DNA from: Pseudomonadota bacterium
GTDB taxonomy: Bacteria > Pseudomonadota > Alphaproteobacteria > Rhizobiales > Hyphomicrobiaceae
DNA length: 64,000 nucleotides
Direction of reading: 5' to 3'
Assembly (NCBI GenBank): GCA_023412805.1
Contig: JAEZRM010000157.1
Location: 49,659 to 113,658 of the forward strand
Part shown: one piece after another, positions 60,526 through 64,000 of the stretch
Layout: every line of letters begins with the position of its first letter
Numbering within the stretch: the stretch's first letter is position 1
Notes under the pieces: generated by a model
Told to the model about the DNA's origin: nothing
Databases searched by the model: none
What the model saw: the letters and a program-made list of their open reading frames with translations, nothing else
Position numbers and translations under genes: made by a program

Positions 60526-61155
60526 ATGCAGCACACCACAATGAAGCGGCTCGGCCTTGCCGCAGCTTTCCTCGTGACTGGCATCGGCAGTGCTGCCGCA
60601 CACCACCCCATGGGCGGCGCCATGCCGACGACCTTCATGGAGGGCTTCCTCTCCGGCATCGGCCACCCCGTCATCGGCATCGATCACCTCGCCTTCATCA
60701 TCGCCATCGGCATCGCCGCGGCATTCGTCAGCGGCGGTTTCGGGATCATTGCCGGCTTCATCGCGGCGTCCTCGATCGGCGTGCTCGCGCATGTCATCGA
60801 GCTGAACGTCCCACTTGTCGAAGTCCTCGTCGCCACGAGCGTGATCGTCGCCGGCGCCGCACTGGCGATCGGGCGCACTTCGGCGCGCGCCGGCTGGCTC
60901 GCACTGGCGGTCATCGCGGGCCTCTTTCATGGTTATGCCTTCGGCGAGGCGGTTGTCGGCGCCGAGCGCTCCGTGATTGGTACCTATCTGATCGGCCTTG
61001 CAATCATCCAGGCAGCGATCGCCACGCTCGCCATGATCGCATCGCGCAGTCTGTTCGTTCCGGCCGGAGCGAGTCCCGTGACATTGCGCGCGACCGGCGG
61101 TGCACTGGCCGCGCTCGGCCTCTTTTTGCTCGTCGCTGGATTGGTGGAGGCGTGA
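60526..61155 (+). CDS. HupE/UreJ family metal permease
   Basis: A 209-residue membrane protein with a signal peptide (about 1-25, GIGSAAAHHPMGG) and six hydrophobic segments. The HupE/UreJ motifs are GHPVIGIDHLAFIIAIGIA near the N-terminus and FHGYAFGEAVVGAE in the middle, whose His/Asp/Glu residues bind Ni or Co. It likely imports nickel or cobalt; no hydrogenase or urease genes are nearby, while a cobalt enzyme (23162-24503) is 36 kb away. Start 60526 follows GGGGAATGGC; the downstream gene overlaps by 4 bases. Confidence 0.88.
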   Translation: MQHTTMKRLGLAAAFLVTGIGSAAAHHPMGGAMPTTFMEGFLSGIGHPVIGIDHLAFIIAIGIAAAFVSGGFGIIAGFIAASSIGVLAHVIELNVPLVEVLVATSVIVAGAALAIGRTSARAGWLALAVIAGLFHGYAFGEAVVGAERSVIGTYLIGLAIIQAAIATLAMIASRSLFVPAGASPVTLRATGGALAALGLFLLVAGLVEA

Positions 61156-61568
61156 TCGCCATGCCGACCAACCCGACAATCGATGCAACCGGCGAGCGCG
61201 TGATCGGACTGTTCGAACGCCTGCCCGCGCTCGTCGAAGCCAATGCCGATCTCATACGCCGCGGTCGCTTCCTGACGACCGACTTCGCAGTTGTCATCGG
61301 CGCAACGCCACTGCTCGTGCGCGTCGAAGCAGGCCGCGTGACATCGGTCGCGCGCGGCCCATTCCTGCTGAGGCCATGGACATTCTCCATCACGGCATCG
61401 TCCGAGACGTGGCTCAAACTGCTGAAGGCCGTCCCCGATCCCGGCACGCATGACCTCATGGCGCTTTCGAAAGTCGGCCTCGCGCGTATCGAGGGCAATC
61501 TGCAGCCCTTCATGGCCAACCTTCAGGTCATCAAGGACATCGTCACCGCGCCGCGCGCGCTCATGTGA
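61152..61568 (+). CDS. SCP2-like (sterol carrier protein fold) protein
   Basis: A 138-residue protein starting at GTG 61152 inside the HupE stop (GTGA overlap), with ATG 61161 as alternative. The second half follows the SCP2 pattern: LLVRVEAGRVTSVARGPFLL, SSETWLKLLKAVPDPGTHDLM with leucines on one face, and RIEGNLQPFMANLQVIKDI. SCP2-like bacterial proteins bind lipids or hydrophobic compounds. Coupling to a metal permease gene is unexpected. Family call moderate. Confidence 0.65.
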   Translation: MIAMPTNPTIDATGERVIGLFERLPALVEANADLIRRGRFLTTDFAVVIGATPLLVRVEAGRVTSVARGPFLLRPWTFSITASSETWLKLLKAVPDPGTHDLMALSKVGLARIEGNLQPFMANLQVIKDIVTAPRALM

Positions 61569-61579
61569 GGAGGCGCGTC

Positions 61580-62431
61580 ATGAAAGCGACTTTCGAACCG
61601 ATCGTCGGCCGCTATGCCCATCTCACGCTCTCGGGCCGCCCGCACCGTCTCTATATCGAGGAGGCCGGCAACGGCATTCCGCTCGTGTGCCTTCACACGG
61701 CCGGCGCGGACGGTCGGCAGTTCCGCCATCTGCTCAACGACGCAGTGATAACGCGCGATTACCGCGTCATCGTCTTCGACATGCCGTGGCACGGCAAATC
61801 CCTGCCGCCCGCAGGCTTCGAGACTGAGGAGTACCAGCTCACGACGGCTGCCTACACGCAGATGGTGCTCGATGTGTGCGATGCGCTGGAGCTGGATCGC
61901 CCCGTCGTCATGGGTTGCTCCATCGGCGGCCGCCTCGTGCTCAATCTCGCAGCCGAGCATCCCGAGCGCTTCCGCGCGCTCATCGGCCTCGAATCCGCCG
62001 CCCATCAGCAGCCCTGGTACGATACGGAATGGCTGAACCGTCCTGATGTGCACGGCGGCGAAGTCTGTGCTGCGCTCGTCTCTGGCATGATGGCACCACA
62101 GAGCCCCGCCGAGAGCCGTCACGAGACACTCTGGATGTACAAATGTGGCGGCCCTGGCATCTTCAAGGGCGATCTCTATTTCTATCGCGTCGACGGCGAT
62201 CTGCGCGAGAAGATCGACCGCATCGATACCAAGCGCTGTCCGCTCTACATGCTCACCGGCGAGTACGACTTCTCCTGCACGCCGGAGGACTCTCAGCGCA
62301 CGGCCGCGCTCATCGACGGTGCGGATCTCACGATCATGAAAGAGCTCGGTCATTTTCCCATGAGCGAGAATCCGGCTCAGTTCCGCCGCTACATCATGCC
62401 CGTGCTCGAGAAGATCAAATCGGCGCAGTAG
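61580..62431 (+). CDS. Alpha/beta hydrolase
   Basis: A 283-residue alpha/beta-hydrolase: G-N-G-I-P-L-V-C-L-H-T-A-G (oxyanion HTAG), nucleophile elbow MGCSIGGRLVLNLA, acid TGEYDFSCT and histidine in ELGHFPMSENPAQF. A large lid region follows the nucleophile. Such enzymes hydrolyse esters or C-C bonds in ring-cleavage pathways. ATG 61580 has GAGGAGGCGCGTC. It is transcribed with the cyclase-family gene downstream (20-base gap), so both may act on the same ring-opened compound. Confidence 0.9.
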   Translation: MKATFEPIVGRYAHLTLSGRPHRLYIEEAGNGIPLVCLHTAGADGRQFRHLLNDAVITRDYRVIVFDMPWHGKSLPPAGFETEEYQLTTAAYTQMVLDVCDALELDRPVVMGCSIGGRLVLNLAAEHPERFRALIGLESAAHQQPWYDTEWLNRPDVHGGEVCAALVSGMMAPQSPAESRHETLWMYKCGGPGIFKGDLYFYRVDGDLREKIDRIDTKRCPLYMLTGEYDFSCTPEDSQRTAALIDGADLTIMKELGHFPMSENPAQFRRYIMPVLEKIKSAQ

Positions 62432-62451
62432 CTCATCTTCGGGGGACCGTC

Positions 62452-63234
62452 ATGGCGCGTCGTATTGTCGATCTCTCCGTCGCGCTCGAAGCGGACATCG
62501 CCTCCGATCCACCGGGCAACGAGCCCAAGATCACCTATATCGCGCACAAGGATCCGGCGGCGCTCTCGCGCATGCTGCCGCATTTTCCCGGCCTCTCCGC
62601 AGACGACTTGCCGGGCGGCGAAGCCTGGGCCGTCGAGCAGCTCACCGTCTCGACGCACAATGGCACGCACCTCGATGCGCCTTATCACTTCCACTCGACC
62701 ATGGATGGCGGCAAGCGCTCGTGGACGATCGACGAGGTACCGCTCGAGTGGTGCATGAACCGTGGCGTCAAGCTCGACTTCCGCCACCTGCCCGACGGGT
62801 ATGTCGCTACGCCCGGCGATGTCGAAGCCGAGTTGAAGCGCAGCGGCGTGACGCTTCAGCCCTTCGATATCGTGCTCGTCAATACAGCAGCGGGCGCGCG
62901 CTACGGTGAGGCCGATTACGTTTCGCGCGGCTGCGGCATGGGCCGCGCGGCAACGCTTTGGCTGACCGAACGCGGCGTGAAGATCACCGGCACCGATGCC
63001 TGGAGCTGGGACGCGCCTTTTGTTCATACCGCGAAAAAGTACGCGGCGACGCGCGACGCTTCTCTGATCTGGGAAGGACACCGCGCCGGCATGGAGCGCG
63101 CATACTGCCACATCGAAAAGCTCGCCAATCTCGAGCAACTTCCGGCGACCGGCTACACCGTCTGTTGCTTCCCATTCAAGATCAAACGCGCGTCGGCGGG
63201 CTTCACGCGCGTGGTTGCCATCTTCGAGGATTGA
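62452..63234 (+). CDS. Cyclase family protein (kynurenine formamidase-like metal hydrolase)
   Basis: A 260-residue protein with the cyclase/KynB motif STHNGTHLDAPYHF, whose His and Asp residues bind zinc or manganese, and the R-G-C-G-M-G-R...TDAWSWDAPF region. The start MARRIVDLSVALE is characteristic. Members hydrolyse amides such as formylkynurenine or isatin, and others act in polyketide cyclisation. The length exceeds KynB, so kynurenine is not assured. Start is ATG 62452; a longer frame upstream overlaps the hydrolase. Confidence 0.88.
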   Translation: MARRIVDLSVALEADIASDPPGNEPKITYIAHKDPAALSRMLPHFPGLSADDLPGGEAWAVEQLTVSTHNGTHLDAPYHFHSTMDGGKRSWTIDEVPLEWCMNRGVKLDFRHLPDGYVATPGDVEAELKRSGVTLQPFDIVLVNTAAGARYGEADYVSRGCGMGRAATLWLTERGVKITGTDAWSWDAPFVHTAKKYAATRDASLIWEGHRAGMERAYCHIEKLANLEQLPATGYTVCCFPFKIKRASAGFTRVVAIFED

Positions 63235-63432
63235 GCAGCCGCACAAATCTGTGGCGCCGGCGCACCAATAGCCCGGCAAACGCGCAAACCTCTGAAACTC
63301 CGACCTCTGGAAATTGCGTTGTCGCAAGGCGTTGCCGCAATCGCCGCGGCAGAGTTGACTATACTGCATGTCGATTCGGGGTGGGCACTTTCCCGATCGC
63401 GCTATGGATTCACTTCGAGGGAGCAGAGTGAC

Positions 63433-63930
63433 ATGAACAGAATTACGACGGGCGTAGCGGCCGGCCTCTTCGGCATCGGCATCGCAGCGGGCTTCGCAAA
63501 CGTCTCCACGACCACGGCGGAAGCCCAAGCCGCGCGCTCGCTCATCGGCACGCTCACCTGCAAGGGTGGACCGCATGTCGGCATGATCGTCGGCTCGCAG
63601 CAGACACTGGGCTGCAGGTATCAGCCTGCCAATAACGGCCGTGGTCGCGAGTATACGGCGACCATCACAAAGGTCGGCGTCGACATCGGCTTCAAGAACG
63701 AAACCACGCTCGTGTGGCAGGTCATCGGTTCGACCGACGTCAGGAGAGGCCCGCTTCTGGTTGGTGACTACGGCGGCGTCTCGGCTGAAGCCTCCGTCGC
63801 GCTCGGCGTCGGCGCCAATGCGCTGGTCGGCGGCAGCAACAAGTCGATCGTGCTTCAGCCGCTCAGCGTCCAGGGCCAGACGGGCTTGAACGTCGCGGTC
63901 GGCGTCACCAGCATGACGATCCGCCGCTAA
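63433..63930 (+). CDS. DUF992 domain-containing secreted protein
   Basis: A 165-residue protein with a signal peptide (about 1-30, ending AEAQAA) and a DUF992 beta-rich domain: IGTLTCKGGPHVGMIVGS with a cysteine, TLGCRYQP, a YTATITKVGVDIGF strand, then LVGDYGGVSAEASVALGVGANALVGG and QPLSVQGQTGLNVAVGV. The family is largely restricted to Hyphomicrobiales and is exported; function unknown. ATG follows GAGGGAGCAGAGTGAC. Ends before a strong terminator. Confidence 0.93.
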   Translation: MNRITTGVAAGLFGIGIAAGFANVSTTTAEAQAARSLIGTLTCKGGPHVGMIVGSQQTLGCRYQPANNGRGREYTATITKVGVDIGFKNETTLVWQVIGSTDVRRGPLLVGDYGGVSAEASVALGVGANALVGGSNKSIVLQPLSVQGQTGLNVAVGVTSMTIRR

Positions 63931-63953
63931 CGGCACGCGGCACTGTTGGAATC

Positions 63954-63985
63954 AAGACGGCCGGCACCCGCGTGCCGGCCGTCTT
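63954..63985 (+). terminator. Strong hairpin terminator
   Basis: AAGACGGCCGGCAC (63954-63967) and GTGCCGGCCGTCTT (63972-63985) form a perfect 14-bp stem with a CCGC loop, 24 bases after the DUF992 stop. Only a weak T-run follows. Confidence 0.85.
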
Positions 63986-64000
63986 CGTTAGTGGGCGCCA

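Noticed and set aside
63355..63372. TTGACT followed by A/T-rich bases considered as a promoter for the DUF992 gene
   Set aside because: No -10 box at suitable spacing; the match is too weak to list.

Overview
The window is high-GC, densely coded DNA from an alphaproteobacterium, most likely of the order Hyphomicrobiales (Rhizobiales). The support is gene content and order: histone deacetylase-like/xseB/dxs, tlpA divergent from argH followed by a small lipoprotein, lysA and a TIGR02302-type protein, an E1-beta subunit carrying its own lipoyl domain, DUF992, and CCCTCTCCCC/GGGGAGAGGG palindromes between genes. The genus cannot be fixed from the sequence. No phage, transposon, CRISPR array or plasmid replication module was seen; this looks like ordinary chromosome with several accessory blocks.

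Layout. 1-9512: end of a zinc alcohol dehydrogenase, an enolase-superfamily acid-sugar dehydratase, a pilus-type secretin N-domain protein, small cupin/ABM/NIPSNAP proteins, hdaH-like/xseB/dxs (isoprenoid precursor synthesis), a DUF985 cupin and a secreted caspase-like protein with SH3 and YARHG regions. 9569-18004: a glycan locus with two nucleotide-sugar epimerases, three tandem paralogous CgeB-like glycosyltransferases, a GH39-like protein, a short SPFH protein and a TylF-type O-methyltransferase. 18143-23109: SMP-30 lactonase, YghU-type GST, NIPSNAP, PNPOx-fold and SNase proteins, a luciferase-like monooxygenase and tRNA-Leu(CAA). 23162-24503: a three-gene cobalt-type nitrile hydratase/thiocyanate hydrolase with split beta subunit and a His-rich metal-site subunit. 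24658-32929: mixed metabolism (YqaA membrane protein, RidA, ADP-forming acyl-CoA synthetase, SAM methyltransferase with an APH(6)-like kinase, SDR, PNPOx, 2-hydroxyacid dehydrogenase). 33129-39825: tlpA, argH, lipoprotein, lysA, TIGR02302. 40131-41906: a lone iron-type ABC permease. 42201-47529: pyruvate dehydrogenase E1-alpha, E1-beta and E2, with a cupin, a Uma2 protein and an unknown gene between them and no E3. 47644-57917: class V aminotransferase, prfB with an intact programmed +1 frameshift, cupin, GST, GhrA-like reductase, threonine aldolase, class III CoA-transferase, atypical enoyl-CoA hydratase-fold protein, orphan ParA with a coiled-coil neighbour, and a long-chain polyprenyl diphosphate synthase. 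58089-63930: second luciferase-like enzyme, LhgO-like oxidase, HupE-type metal permease, SCP2-like protein, alpha/beta hydrolase, cyclase-family metal hydrolase and a DUF992 protein.

How the genes work together. Dxs and the polyprenyl synthase serve isoprenoid/quinone supply; ArgH and LysA serve arginine and lysine/peptidoglycan; the PDH subunits feed acetyl-CoA. Many remaining genes (two luciferase-like enzymes, two NIPSNAPs, two PNPOx-fold proteins, CoA ligase, CoA-transferase, lactonase, cyclase) suit a catabolic generalist, but no complete named degradation pathway can be traced here.

Most worth following up: the split nitrile hydratase/thiocyanate hydrolase with its His-Asp N-terminal tail, the glycosyltransferase-triplet locus, the prfB recoding site, the interrupted pdh operon, and the nested inverted repeat with a small RBS-preceded ORF between the two epimerases. 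All functional names are inferred from sequence features remembered for the families; no database search was run.
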